This document shows positions 54,126-63,272 of a stretch of DNA of 64,000 nucleotides, in pieces; positions within the stretch are counted from its first letter, which is position 1, and each line of letters begins with the position of its first letter. Made by a program: the position numbers and the translations under genes. Below the pieces are notes generated by a model. The model did not search any database and had not been told where the DNA came from. It saw nothing but the letters and a program-made list of their open reading frames with translations. The stretch is taken from positions 310,001-374,000 of the forward strand of contig NZ_JAUSWB010000001.1 of the NCBI RefSeq assembly GCF_030814955.1, read 5' to 3'. Source of the DNA: Planomicrobium stackebrandtii. GTDB taxonomy: Bacteria; Bacillota; Bacilli; Bacillales_A; Planococcaceae.

Positions 54126-54780
54126 GTTTAATAAGCCCTTTTTTCTCACGTTTTTGTCCTTCTCGGCATCGATCGAATAATGGACAGATGTGGCATCCCG
54201 GATTTTGTGATTTGCAGTGATAGCGGCCAAAAAAGATAATTTGATGATGTGTTTTCGACCAATCGTCTGCGGGTGTTTTTTTCATAATGGTTTCTTCCAC
54301 TTGAAGCGGATTGTCTTTCCATCTATTCAAGCCGAGGCGTTTGGCGACACGTTCCACGTGTGTATCCACTGCCAAAGCTGGAATTCCAAAAGCAACAGAC
54401 ACGACCACATTGGCTGTTTTTCTTCCGACTCCCGGAAGCGTCATTAAGAGATCTCGATCAGCAGGCACAATACCGCCTTGTTCATCAATCAGGATCTGGC
54501 TGAGTGCCTGGATATTCTTTGCCTTGTTTCGGAACAAACCAATTGATCGGATATCCTGCTGCAGTTCTTCCAAAGAAACCGATACATAATCCTCAGGCGT
54601 ATGGTATTTCTGAAATAAATCAGCAGTTACCCGGTTCACCAGCTTGTCCGTGCATTGTGCCGAAAGGAGCGTCGCAATCAATAAATCAAACGGATTGCGG
54701 TGGACCAATTCACAATGGGCATCGGGGAACATTGCGTCCATCTCTTCCAAACAAGCAAGCCATTCTTTTTTCGACATCAT
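54100..54780 (-). CDS. nth: Endonuclease III (DNA glycosylase/AP lyase)
   Basis: The 226-residue enzyme excises oxidised pyrimidines and nicks abasic sites. Present are the helix-hairpin-helix LPGVGRKTANVVVSVAFGIPALAVDTHVERVAKRLGL (about residues 112-148, with the catalytic Lys in GRKTAN and Asp in VDTHV) and the C-terminal [4Fe-4S] ligand pattern CKSQNPGCHICPLFDRC (residues about 190-206, C-x6-C-x2-C-x5-C). It has a normal length plus a short basic tail. It sits 12 bp downstream of dnaD. Confidence 0.97.
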   Translation of the reverse strand: MMSKKEWLACLEEMDAMFPDAHCELVHRNPFDLLIATLLSAQCTDKLVNRVTADLFQKYHTPEDYVSVSLEELQQDIRSIGLFRNKAKNIQALSQILIDEQGGIVPADRDLLMTLPGVGRKTANVVVSVAFGIPALAVDTHVERVAKRLGLNRWKDNPLQVEETIMKKTPADDWSKTHHQIIFFGRYHCKSQNPGCHICPLFDRCREGQKREKKGLIKHEIVTEVN

Positions 54781-54792
54781 CTATTTCACCTT

Positions 54793-55494
54793 CTAATTGC
54801 GGTCTTCCAGCCAGTTGTAAAACTGAACTTTTTTTGCAACGTTCTCTGTCGGCTGAATCCGGATATTTTTTTCTCTGAAAGAACTTGCATGTTTAGTTAC
54901 CTGTGTAGAAGTTTTGATATTCTTCTTTTTCCATTCAAATAGGATTCGGTCTACATAACGCAGGCTGATTTTTTGTGAAATAACTGCTTCTTTAAGCGCC
55001 ATTCGGATTACATCTGGCGTATGCCCGTCCTGGTCCATCCACATGGAAATAGTTTCGATTTCCATGGGTGACAGGAATCGCCCGAACTCCTGCTCAAACA
55101 ATTGGAAGATTTCCCCTTCCAGATCCTTTTGGGTGTTTTCTTTCGTTTCATGCTGTTCTTTGAACACACAGTCCAGCAAACGGTCCCATAAAGGCTGAAG
55201 CGAAATGATTTCTGTCAGTACATCATTCTCTGTTGTTTGTTCGATGGCCAAATACCCTTGCTGCATCAATTTCTGCAGCATGGTCGTTACGCTTTTTTGC
55301 GAAGTCATCATGCGCGCACCAATTTCATCAGGCGTCGGAAACTGGTTTCCTGTTTGTTGAAATGCCTGAATGTGCATAAGCAGCATGGCTTCTTCGTCTG
55401 TAATCTTCAGTTCTTTATAAAACTGAAAAAAAAGCTGGGAAATGTTAACATTCCCCTGCTCGATCCACGTTTGCAGCCGATTAGGTTGTTTCAT
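54793..55494 (-). CDS. dnaD: DNA replication initiation protein DnaD
   Basis: The 233-residue primosome protein remodels DNA at oriC and helps load DnaB helicase. The N-terminal winged helix (DEEAMLLMHIQAFQQTGNQFPTPDEIGARMMTSQKSVTTMLQKLMQQGYL, about residues 33-83) is followed by the DnaB_2/DnaD C-terminal domain (FEQEFGRFLSPMEIETISMWMDQDGHTPDVIRMALKEAVISQKISLRYVDRILFEWKKKNIKT). The terminal tail NVAKKVQFYNWLEDRN is typical. It lies between asnS and nth as in B. subtilis. Confidence 0.95.
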   Translation of the reverse strand: MKQPNRLQTWIEQGNVNISQLFFQFYKELKITDEEAMLLMHIQAFQQTGNQFPTPDEIGARMMTSQKSVTTMLQKLMQQGYLAIEQTTENDVLTEIISLQPLWDRLLDCVFKEQHETKENTQKDLEGEIFQLFEQEFGRFLSPMEIETISMWMDQDGHTPDVIRMALKEAVISQKISLRYVDRILFEWKKKNIKTSTQVTKHASSFREKNIRIQPTENVAKKVQFYNWLEDRN

Positions 55495-55522
55495 ATCCCA
55501 ACCACCTTTCCATTCATTTATT

Positions 55523-56818
55523 TTAAGGGTATAGACGGTTTAATAGTCGAGGGAACGGAATCGATTCTCTGACGTGCTCAACGCCACTGATCCAAGCAAC
55601 CGTCCGCTCAAGGCCCAAACCAAATCCGGAATGCGGAACCGCTCCGTATTTGCTGAGATCCAAATACCAAGCATAAGCGTCTTCATCCAAGCCATGTTCC
55701 TGGATACGTTGTTTCATCAAGTCATAATCATGGATTCGTTCAGATCCACCAATTATTTCCCCGTAGCCTTCCGGTGCAATCATGTCTGCACATAAGACGA
55801 CATCATCGCGTTCTGGATGCGGCTGCATATAGAATGGCTTGATGCCGATTGGGTAGTTGGTGATGAAGATCGGCATATCATAGCTTTCTGCCAAAGCCGT
55901 TTCATGCGGTGCACCAAAATCTTCGCCCCATTTGATATCGTCAAAGCCATTGTCGTTCAGCCATATGATGGCATCGTCATAAGAAACGCGCGGGAACGGC
56001 GCTTTTATTTTTTCAAGTTTCGATACGTCTCTTTCCAGACGTTCCAATTCCAATTTGCAGTTTTTCAATACGGATTGGATAATATGGGAAACATACTGCT
56101 CCTGCACTTCCAAGCTTTCTGCATGCTCCATAAAGGCCATTTCAGGTTCAATCATCCAAAATTCGATCAAGTGGCGGCGAGTTTTCGATTTTTCGGCACG
56201 GAAAGTTGGACCGAATGAAAATACTTTTCCAAGCGCCATTGCAGCAGCTTCCATATAAAGCTGGCCAGACTGCGACAAATATGCGTCTTCTTCAAAATAT
56301 TTTGTTGCAAACAACTCGGATGTCCCTTCCGGAGATGAACCGGTTAAAATTGGCGGATCCACTTTCACAAAACCGTTTTCATTGAAGAATTCGTATGTTG
56401 CCCGAATGATTTCGTTGCGGATTTTCATGATCGCGTGCTGTCTGCGTGAACGCAGCCACAAATGGCGATTGTCCATCAAGAATTCTGTTCCATGCTCTTT
56501 TGGTGTGATGGGGAAATCTTTTGCTTCCTGGATCACTTCAATGCCCGTCACAGCAAGCTCGTAGCCAAATGCTGAACGCTCATCTTCTTTCACTTCTCCT
56601 GTTACATAAAGCGAAGTTTCTTGCGTCAACGCTTTGGCTGCTGCAAAAATTTCGTCGCCTACTTCTGCTTTTACGACAACACCCTGTACAAATCCGGAAC
56701 CGTCGCGCAGCTGAAGAAATGCAATTTTCCCGCTTGAACGCTTATTGGCGATCCAAGCTCCTAACTTTACTGTTTGTCCGTTATATTTAGCCATTTCGGC
56801 AATGGTAATTTTTTTCAT
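55523..56818 (-). CDS. asnS: Asparaginyl-tRNA synthetase
   Basis: The 431-residue class IIb synthetase attaches Asn to tRNA-Asn. An N-terminal OB-fold anticodon-binding domain ([32 protein letters not shown], residues 17-48) is followed by the class II core. There, motif 2 is [25 protein letters not shown] (about 205-229) and motif 3 [15 protein letters not shown] (about 400-415), with HRN-like [14 protein letters not shown] between. No T-box is visible in the short 31-bp gap to aspB upstream, so it is probably read from the upstream operon. Confidence 0.96.
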   Translation of the reverse strand: MKKITIAEMAKYNGQTVKLGAWIANKRSSGKIAFLQLRDGSGFVQGVVVKAEVGDEIFAAAKALTQETSLYVTGEVKEDERSAFGYELAVTGIEVIQEAKDFPITPKEHGTEFLMDNRHLWLRSRRQHAIMKIRNEIIRATYEFFNENGFVKVDPPILTGSSPEGTSELFATKYFEEDAYLSQSGQLYMEAAAMALGKVFSFGPTFRAEKSKTRRHLIEFWMIEPEMAFMEHAESLEVQEQYVSHIIQSVLKNCKLELERLERDVSKLEKIKAPFPRVSYDDAIIWLNDNGFDDIKWGEDFGAPHETALAESYDMPIFITNYPIGIKPFYMQPHPERDDVVLCADMIAPEGYGEIIGGSERIHDYDLMKQRIQEHGLDEDAYAWYLDLSKYGAVPHSGFGLGLERTVAWISGVEHVRESIPFPRLLNRLYP

Positions 56819-56849
56819 CCAGCGATAGCCTCCAAAGAATAGTGTGGTC

Positions 56850-58040
56850 TTAGTCTTTCCATTTTGATGTCACAAATTGATGGATCCGTTCCACGGCTTC
56901 CGTCAAAATTTCAAGCGAGGTTGCATAAGACAAGCGAATCGTCGAATGCGCGCCAAAGCCTGACCCCGGAATGACCGCTACATTCGCTTCTGTCAATAAA
57001 GCCGTTGCAAAGTCATCAACCGAAGCATAGCCGGTTTTCGCTGCAGCTTCGGAAACGTCCGGCAGCAGATAAAATGCACCTTGAGGACGTAAAACCGTAA
57101 AGCCTGGAATCGCCTGCAGTTTAGGAAAGATCTCATTCAAGCGTCCTTCAAATGCTTGGCGCATTTCCTCTACGGTGTCCTGTGGGCCGTTGTAGGCTTC
57201 AATCGCCGCATATTGCGAGGTGGTTGTCGGGTTTGACGTGGAATGGCTCGCCAAATCAGTCATGGCTTTGATCAATTTAGCATCGCCGGCTGCATAGCCA
57301 ATGCGCCATCCGGTCATCGAATGGGATTTTGACACACCGTTAATGACGATGGTGCGGTTTTTCGCATCGTCTGAAAGAGTCGCAATGGACGTATGCTCAA
57401 CATCCCCATAGATCAACTTTTCATAAATTTCATCTGAAACGATCAGAATATCAGATTCGCGGCAAACTTCTGCCAGCGCCTCCAGCTCCTCTTTGGAATA
57501 GATCATGCCTGTCGGGTTGCTCGGAGAATTGATGATGACAGCTTTTGTCCGGTCCGTCACAGCTTCTCTCAATTGCTGAGGAGTGACTTTGTATTCCTGG
57601 CTGGCTGTCGCTTCTATGTATACGGGAACGCCCTGTGCCAATTTAACTTGTTCCGGATAGCTGACCCAATACGGAATCGGAATAATCACTTCGTCGCCTT
57701 CGTTCAGCAATACCTGGAATAAGGTATACAGCACGTGTTTAGCACCAATGCCGACCATTACTTCACTTGGCTGGTAGTTCAACCCTTGGTCTCTCTGCAG
57801 TTTCTCAATGATGGCTTTCTTTAATGCTGGCAGGCCGCCAGCAGGCGTATATTTGGTTTTGCCTTCTTTCATCGATTGGTAAGCCGCGTCCAAGATGTTT
57901 GCGGGTGTGTTGTAATCCGGTTCACCGGCCCCCAAGCCGATGACGTCCACTCCCTGAGCTTTCAACTCATTCGCTTTTGCAGTAATTGCCAATGTTGTAG
58001 AAGGTGTTAAGGTTTGCACACGATTTGCTAAATTGATCAA
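56850..58040 (-). CDS. aspB: Aspartate aminotransferase (class I, PLP-dependent)
   Basis: The 396-residue fold-type I transaminase interconverts aspartate and oxaloacetate. Motifs are [12 protein letters not shown] (residues about 36-47), [16 protein letters not shown] with the conserved Asn, [11 protein letters not shown] (Asp/Tyr binding the pyridine ring), and the PLP Lys in [20 protein letters not shown] (about residue 237), with Arg in TIRLSYA near the end. This is the Bacillus/Thermus AspB subgroup (Ib). It lies upstream of asnS and 15 bp after ypmB, the B. subtilis order. Confidence 0.95.
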   Translation of the reverse strand: MINLANRVQTLTPSTTLAITAKANELKAQGVDVIGLGAGEPDYNTPANILDAAYQSMKEGKTKYTPAGGLPALKKAIIEKLQRDQGLNYQPSEVMVGIGAKHVLYTLFQVLLNEGDEVIIPIPYWVSYPEQVKLAQGVPVYIEATASQEYKVTPQQLREAVTDRTKAVIINSPSNPTGMIYSKEELEALAEVCRESDILIVSDEIYEKLIYGDVEHTSIATLSDDAKNRTIVINGVSKSHSMTGWRIGYAAGDAKLIKAMTDLASHSTSNPTTTSQYAAIEAYNGPQDTVEEMRQAFEGRLNEIFPKLQAIPGFTVLRPQGAFYLLPDVSEAAAKTGYASVDDFATALLTEANVAVIPGSGFGAHSTIRLSYATSLEILTEAVERIHQFVTSKWKD

Positions 58041-58055
58041 ATTTATTCCGCCCTT

Positions 58056-58532
58056 TCACAAATTCAATATTCGTTTCCACCAAGTACCATCACTCGCGGA
58101 CAGATAAACATAATTCAAACTTTCTTCTTCATTCAAAAATGCAATTTCCCACATGGGACCATCGCTTTCCATACCGAGTTTAGTATGAAGAATATCTTTG
58201 ACATCCATTTCTGCAAGAGCCATTTCACGCGCCTGCTGTGCCGTTATTTTGTCTTCTAACGGAGTGGTCAGCATTTCGCCATCGCCTTCCGGAACAAAAA
58301 CAGCCATTAACTCACCTGCGCTATTTGTTCCAAGAACGGTAACAGATGCCGAGGTATTGGTGTAGACATACGCCCGTTCCACTTCTTCGATCAACTGCTC
58401 GCTTCTCGCGCGGTCGATGGCTTGTTGTTCTGTTTCTGAATAGGGTTTATTGCCAACATACAAAACCAGAATGATAATGGCAACTGCCAAAAACGACAAA
58501 AACCCGAGTATGAATGTAATCCATTGTCTCAT
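58056..58532 (-). CDS. ypmB: YpmB-like membrane-anchored DUF5590/PepSY-like protein
   Basis: This 158-residue protein has one N-terminal transmembrane helix (WITFILGFLSFLAVAIIILVLYVG, residues 3-26) and an extracytoplasmic domain with AQQAREMALAEMDVKDILHTKLGMESDGPMWEIAFLNEEESLNYVYLSASDGTWWKRILNL. That domain resembles the PepSY-like DUF5590 fold of B. subtilis YpmB. No function is established; interaction with secreted or cell-wall enzymes is only a guess. It lies between aspB (15 bp) and ypmA (8 bp). Confidence 0.88.
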   Translation of the reverse strand: MRQWITFILGFLSFLAVAIIILVLYVGNKPYSETEQQAIDRARSEQLIEEVERAYVYTNTSASVTVLGTNSAGELMAVFVPEGDGEMLTTPLEDKITAQQAREMALAEMDVKDILHTKLGMESDGPMWEIAFLNEEESLNYVYLSASDGTWWKRILNL

Positions 58533-58540
58533 TTCATCAC

Positions 58541-58711
58541 CTATGTTTTATATATAGTAAAAATTGCTTTTTCAGCATCTTCTTTATCAAGTGCCAGACC
58601 AAACATTAAATTTTTGTCTTTCAAGGTACGGTTCAAGGCGTCCACCACTTTATATAAATCGGTTTGATACGTGACTTCCACTGTAGAAATTACTTCAATT
58701 TTTGATTCCAT
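58541..58711 (-). CDS. ypmA: YpmA family small protein
   Basis: From ATG 58711 the product is 56 residues: MESKIEVISTVEVTYQTDLYKVVDALNRTLKDKNLMFGLALDKEDAEKAIFTIYKT. It matches the DUF4264/YpmA family of tiny soluble proteins found between dinG and ypmB in Bacillales. Function unknown. The AAAGGATG ribosome binding site supports 58711 rather than the upstream in-frame ATG at 58723, which overlaps that site. Confidence 0.85.
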   Translation of the reverse strand: MESKIEVISTVEVTYQTDLYKVVDALNRTLKDKNLMFGLALDKEDAEKAIFTIYKT

Positions 58712-58735
58712 GTCTGCGCCCATCCTTTCGTTATA

Positions 58736-61498
58736 TCATTGCTTATTATACCAAGCTTCAATATCGGTTACCATCTTTTCTAAAGACACTTTGGACACTT
58801 TGACTTTTGGCAAAGCGCTTATAAATTCCTGGCCATAGGACTTTGTCTCAATTCTGCGGTCCAGTACGATAAACAATCCCTTATCATTTTTTGAGCGGAT
58901 CAGCCTGCCGAATCCTTGCCGCAGACGAAGCACTGCTTCAGGCAATGCATATTGCAGAAACGGATTGACGCCTTCCCGTGAAATAATTTCAGAGCGCGCC
59001 TTGAAGATCGGCTCGTCTGGTGAAGTGAACGGCAAACGCACCACTACTACAGCTCGTAGCGCATCCCCTGGGACATCAACGCCTTCCCAGAAACTATTCG
59101 TGCCAAACAGCACCGATTTTTGGAAACGCTGGAACGATTTCAGCAACTTCATACGGCTGCCTGTAGAAATCCCTTGCGCGAACAGCATATAATCATCCAG
59201 CAGGCCCGTATCCTGGATCAAATCCACTGTTTTCCGAAGCATATCCTGTGACGTAAAGAGCACAAAACAGCGTCCTTCCGTCACAATGACGGTTTGAATC
59301 ACCGCGTCCGCTACCGATTCGATGTATTCATGCTGGGATACCTGCTGGATATCCGGCATATCTTCCACAATATATACATGGGCTCCCTGATAAAAATCTT
59401 TTGGCGGCTCAAATTTTAAAATCGGCACATGCTGCGGAATTCCGATCTGATTGACAATAAAGCGGTCATTTGCCGGAACAGTCATCGTTCCGGAGAGCCA
59501 GATCACGGCCTTGTCTGCTCGTGCAGCTGCCATAACTTTATCCACTAAAGTTGCCACGGCAAACGGCCGCTTGTACAGGGACAAACTGGTTGGCAAACTT
59601 CTTAAATCTCCTTCAATCCAGCTCACTTCATCTGTCAGCGGGAAAACGAAAATTTCGCTGAACTCAACGGCCTTGACCATCATTTCCTCTGTCCAATAGC
59701 GCCAGTCCGCAATCGTCAGCCGGTCCTGGATGGTTTTTTCGCTCAGGCGCTCAGCTTTTTGCAAAACAAGCTGCGACAAATCGATCCATTCATTCAAATA
59801 GCGCAGCAGTTCTAGAAAACGGACGTCTTCAAGCGCCAGCTCACTCAGCAGCGAGGCGTTTTTTTTGTGCCGGCTTGCAGCAAACTTCGCCGAAAACTCG
59901 GTTGCCATCAAAACTGAAACTTCATCAAACAATGTTATGAATTTGCGGAACAGTGAGTCGAGCTTGAGCAATTCAGGTACGCTTGAAAAACCGGTACGAT
60001 CTGCGGTTTCAAAAAGCGCTGCAAAAAGCTGCTGGTCGTCCAGGCTCCCAATTTGTCCGAAAATGTATTTCCATTGCGTATAAACAAAGGTCTTTTCATG
60101 CTGTGAGACTGCTGCTTGGACAACTTGGTGAGCTTCGTCCCATATATAAGCATCGACATTCGCCAGAATCGACTTCTTGCTTAAATGCTGGTTCAGCAAA
60201 AATGCGTGATTCGTAACAATAACGTGGGCATGCTGTGCTTGTTTCAAGGCAAACTCATAGAAATCAGCCTTTTTTTCCTGTTGCGATAATTTGCGGATAT
60301 GTGATCGACGAATTTTGTCCAGTACAAACTGGCCGCCGCTCGAAGAATTAAGTTCATTCAAATCCCCGGTTTCTGTTGCCGTCAGCCAGACCAGCACCTG
60401 CATTATGGTAAAGGTTTCGTCATAAGACTCATCATCGCCCTGCAGCAACTCGACAAAACGTGTCAAATCGATGTAATGCGACAAGCCTTTGATCAATGAA
60501 ATCCGGACCGGCGAACCGATAAAAGCTTCGACCATCCGGCCTTCTTTCAGAACAAGCTGATCCTGCAGATGGGTGGTATATGTGCTGATTAAGACTTGCT
60601 TTCCGCTTTCAAGAGCATAATTTGCCGCCGGCAGCAAATAGGCAATGGTTTTGCCCATACCGGTCGAGGCTTCTATGACCACTTCTTTTTTATGGGTTAA
60701 CGCATCTTCAATCGAAGCCATCATACGGAATTGGCTTGGACGCTTTTCGAAATTTGGAAAGACCGTTTCAAGTCCCTCTCGCCAATCACGCGGCAGCGAT
60801 TCGGTCTGGTTTGGATCTGACGAAAATAGAGCTCTCGGTTTCAGGGGAACTCCTTGAAACCGGTCAAACTCATCGGCTTGGGCATTTCTTTTTTTCTGTG
60901 TCAATTCAAAGAACAACCGGGATAAATCCGATTTCAGCTGAAATGATCGTTTATGGAGAAATGCCAATGTGTCATAAGGCAATGATTCCAAATCAGTTTT
61001 AGCACGCAAGAACAACAATGCGGTCGCCATGGCGTCGTCGTCTGCACGGTGCGCGCTTTCCAGTGGAATTCCCAACTCGGAAGTTATGTCCTGCAGTTTG
61101 AAGCTGAATGCTGTCGGATACATGAGCCGAACCAATTCCACCGTATCCATCGTAATTCCATGCCATTTTGGCAAGCCGCTGCGTTTGAGCTCTGCTTGCA
61201 GGAATGGCAGATCAAAATTGGTATTATGCGCCACAAAAATTGCATCCTGCATTTTTTCAAAGATGGTTTCTGCGTAAAATTCAAAGGCTTTAGCTTCTGC
61301 CACATCTTTGTCGGTAATATTCGTTAAGTCCTGTATAAATAAAGGGATATTACGCCCAGGATTGATGAATTTCGTATATGTATCCGTGATCACTTCGTTT
61401 TCAATCGTTACCATTGCCAGCTGAATAATCCGGTCACCTTTTGCAGGGGAATGGCCCGTTGTTTCAATATCGACAACGACATACTTTTGCGTGTTCAT
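58736..61498 (-). CDS. dinG: DinG with N-terminal DEDDh 3'-5' exonuclease domain
   Basis: The 920-residue protein fuses an exonuclease domain (VVVDIETTGHSPAKGDRIIQLA, residues 7-28; HNTNFDLPFL; HRADDDAMATALL) to an XPD-like helicase body. The body has Walker A EASTGMGKTIAYLLP (about 275-289), motif II WDEAHQV and motif VI RQGFGRLIRS. I see none of the four clustered cysteines that hold the iron-sulfur cluster in E. coli DinG. This agrees with the Staphylococcus aureus DinG type, which acts as a nuclease rather than a helicase. ypmA and ypmB follow closely. Confidence 0.94.
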   Translation of the reverse strand: MNTQKYVVVDIETTGHSPAKGDRIIQLAMVTIENEVITDTYTKFINPGRNIPLFIQDLTNITDKDVAEAKAFEFYAETIFEKMQDAIFVAHNTNFDLPFLQAELKRSGLPKWHGITMDTVELVRLMYPTAFSFKLQDITSELGIPLESAHRADDDAMATALLFLRAKTDLESLPYDTLAFLHKRSFQLKSDLSRLFFELTQKKRNAQADEFDRFQGVPLKPRALFSSDPNQTESLPRDWREGLETVFPNFEKRPSQFRMMASIEDALTHKKEVVIEASTGMGKTIAYLLPAANYALESGKQVLISTYTTHLQDQLVLKEGRMVEAFIGSPVRISLIKGLSHYIDLTRFVELLQGDDESYDETFTIMQVLVWLTATETGDLNELNSSSGGQFVLDKIRRSHIRKLSQQEKKADFYEFALKQAQHAHVIVTNHAFLLNQHLSKKSILANVDAYIWDEAHQVVQAAVSQHEKTFVYTQWKYIFGQIGSLDDQQLFAALFETADRTGFSSVPELLKLDSLFRKFITLFDEVSVLMATEFSAKFAASRHKKNASLLSELALEDVRFLELLRYLNEWIDLSQLVLQKAERLSEKTIQDRLTIADWRYWTEEMMVKAVEFSEIFVFPLTDEVSWIEGDLRSLPTSLSLYKRPFAVATLVDKVMAAARADKAVIWLSGTMTVPANDRFIVNQIGIPQHVPILKFEPPKDFYQGAHVYIVEDMPDIQQVSQHEYIESVADAVIQTVIVTEGRCFVLFTSQDMLRKTVDLIQDTGLLDDYMLFAQGISTGSRMKLLKSFQRFQKSVLFGTNSFWEGVDVPGDALRAVVVVRLPFTSPDEPIFKARSEIISREGVNPFLQYALPEAVLRLRQGFGRLIRSKNDKGLFIVLDRRIETKSYGQEFISALPKVKVSKVSLEKMVTDIEAWYNKQ

Positions 61499-61611
61499 TT
61501 CAGCCCCTCTTTCTTAGGTGATTGCCTAAAAAAATTGTAACATATCCTGCCGTTTTCCGCTTTCAGGATGAAAATTCAATCTTCTTCCAGTTTCTTCAGA
61601 CAAAAGAAAAA

Positions 61612-61640
61612 CAGCCCCGAAAAATATCGGAGGCTGCTCT
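61612..61640 (-). terminator. Intrinsic terminator after panD
   Basis: CAGCC-CCGA (61612-61620) pairs with TCGG-A-GGCTG (61627-61636) with a bulge, followed by T-rich sequence on the minus strand. It lies between panD and dinG. Confidence 0.75.
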
Positions 61641-61641
61641 G

Positions 61642-62025
61642 TTACATAACGGTCGCTTCTGGTTCGTAATGGATGATTTCTTTGATCTGGTTGTTCGCAT
61701 CCATGATGGCTACCGTCGGCTTGTGGTCACGGGCATTTTCATTCATAACATAAGCATATGATAGGATGATGACAATATCCCCACGCTGAACCAGACGTGC
61801 TGCCGCTCCGTTTACGCAGATGACTCTGCTGCCGCGTTCTCCTGCAATAATATACGTTTCGAAACGGGCACCGTTGTTATTATTTACGATATGCACTTTT
61901 TCATTGGCCAGCATTCCGACAGCATCAAGCAGATCCTGATCGATGGTAATGCTTCCCACATAGTTCAAATCGGCTTCTGTCACCGTTGCACGGTGGATTT
62001 TTGAATTGAGCATCATTCTAAGCAT
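61642..62025 (-). CDS. panD: Aspartate 1-decarboxylase
   Basis: The 127-residue pyruvoyl enzyme makes beta-alanine for pantothenate. The self-cleavage site is in YVGSITID (Gly24-Ser25), where Ser becomes the pyruvoyl group. [48 protein letters not shown] is the conserved double-psi barrel. The ATG at 62025 has AAGGAG nine bases upstream and overlaps the panC stop by eight bases, so the two are translationally coupled. Confidence 0.97.
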   Translation of the reverse strand: MLRMMLNSKIHRATVTEADLNYVGSITIDQDLLDAVGMLANEKVHIVNNNNGARFETYIIAGERGSRVICVNGAAARLVQRGDIVIILSYAYVMNENARDHKPTVAIMDANNQIKEIIHYEPEATVM

Positions 62026-62866
62026 GGTCGAGTTCTCCTTTTGGTTGAAAAATAATATTATCGATCAAACGTGCTTTTTCAAATTGTACAGCAAGTGCCA
62101 GGATGGCATCGTTTTGGATAACAGCAGTCAGTGTCGGGTAATCCAACAGCTCGATATAATCGACTTTCCCGGATGTGTGTTCACTCAAGTACTGGGTCAT
62201 GGGTTCAATTGGATCCTGCCCCTGCAAAACTAAAGCTCTGCCCATTTCCAGTGCTTTTTTCAAATGAGGTGCCTCATTCCGCTCAGCTGAACTTAAATAA
62301 ACATTGCGTGAACTTTTCGCCAGCCCATCCTCTTCCCGCACCGTTTCACCTCTGCGGATCGCCATCGGGAAGTTAAAGTCTGCAACTAAGGATTCGATGA
62401 TTGCAAGCTGCTGTGCATCCTTCTGGCCAAAATACGCCAAGTCTGCCTCAGCTAAATGAAACAGCTTGGTGACTACTTTCAGGACGCCGTCAAAATGGCC
62501 GGGTCTCTTCGCGCCGCAAAGAACTTCAGCCTGAGCACCCGCACTAATTTTGATTTGGCTTTCACGCGGATACATTTCTTCCACGCCTGGCGCAAAAATA
62601 ACATCCGTCCCTGCTCCTTTAGCCAGTTGCTGATCGCGCTCAAGATTTCTCGGATAGCGGTCGAAATCTTCGTTCGGCCCAAATTGAGCCGGATTGACGA
62701 AAATACTCATGACCACTTTATCATTTTCCGCCTTGGCTTTTTCAACCAACGATAAATGCCCTTCGTGCAAAAAGCCCATCGTCGGCACCAGGCCGATGGT
62801 GTGTCCTGCTCTTTTGGCTTCCTGAACCCATCCTTTCAGTTCGTCCACCGTCTGTAAAATCAACAA
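62018..62866 (-). CDS. panC: Pantothenate synthetase
   Basis: The 282-residue enzyme joins pantoate and beta-alanine using ATP. Motifs: [21 protein letters not shown] (HIGH-like, residues about 24-44), [33 protein letters not shown] (about 147-159) and the KSSR loop in [14 protein letters not shown]. The TTG at 62866 (tandem with TTG 62863) follows AGAGGAG at a normal distance. The open frame further upstream covers the leader and is not PanC-like. panD follows with an eight-base overlap. panB is not next to it. Confidence 0.96.
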   Translation of the reverse strand: MLILQTVDELKGWVQEAKRAGHTIGLVPTMGFLHEGHLSLVEKAKAENDKVVMSIFVNPAQFGPNEDFDRYPRNLERDQQLAKGAGTDVIFAPGVEEMYPRESQIKISAGAQAEVLCGAKRPGHFDGVLKVVTKLFHLAEADLAYFGQKDAQQLAIIESLVADFNFPMAIRRGETVREEDGLAKSSRNVYLSSAERNEAPHLKKALEMGRALVLQGQDPIEPMTQYLSEHTSGKVDYIELLDYPTLTAVIQNDAILALAVQFEKARLIDNIIFQPKGELDHA

Positions 62867-62899
62867 TTCTTTTCTCTCCTCTCGGGAAGAAAACCATAT

Positions 62900-62960
62900 A
62901 AAAAGCCCTTCCGCCGAAAAAAAGACAGAAGGACAGTAAATGTGTGTTTGGTTTCCTCCG
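62900..62960 (-). promoter_or_regulatory. Attenuator-like leader structure of panC
   Basis: On the minus strand CCTTCTGTC (62932-62924) and GGCGGAAGG (62915-62907) form a nine-base-pair hairpin including G-U pairs, followed by TTTTT (62904-62900). This is a terminator placed 34 bp before the panC start. GACGGAGG (62960-62953) can pair with the left arm instead, giving a competing antiterminator. A known pan RNA motif occurs upstream of pantothenate genes in Firmicutes and may be what this is. Confidence 0.55.
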
Positions 62961-63062
62961 TCCCTGTCGTGTAAAGTGATCAAGGCAGATCTTGTTGCTA
63001 TGAATTTTGGGTGTATTGCGGTTGTTCGGTGCAGTTCAAAAGCGATACCGCCCGTTAAAAAT

Positions 63063-63068
63063 ACTATA
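63063..63068 (-). promoter_or_regulatory. Likely -10 element of the panC-panD promoter
   Basis: TATAGT on the minus strand, preceded by TGT (extended -10 form), predicts transcription starting near 63056. The leader before panC would be about 190 bases. Confidence 0.5.
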
Positions 63069-63134
63069 ACAGAAATCCAGAAAAAAACATATTCTATGCT
63101 TGGTAGTTATGTGAATGGTGGTACGAATAAAGCA

Positions 63135-63235
63135 CTCCATGCGGACAAAGCGCTGAACCTCCTCGTCGCAAGATCCTGCGGGGTCTCATAGATGTCGCTC
63201 CGCTGCTCGCAGGAAGGCGGAGCTGGATTTTGGAA
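63135..63235. repeat. GC-rich dispersed repeat, copy C
   Basis: GCGCTGAACCTCCTCGTCGC (63150-63169) is, inverted, nearly the same as 45074-45093. The segment is GC-rich, contains CGCTCC/GCTCGC clusters, and fills the space between birA and panC where panB lies in B. subtilis. Confidence 0.65.
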
Positions 63236-63272
63236 TATCCAACACAGTATATTCAGAACGAAACAGCCCCTT

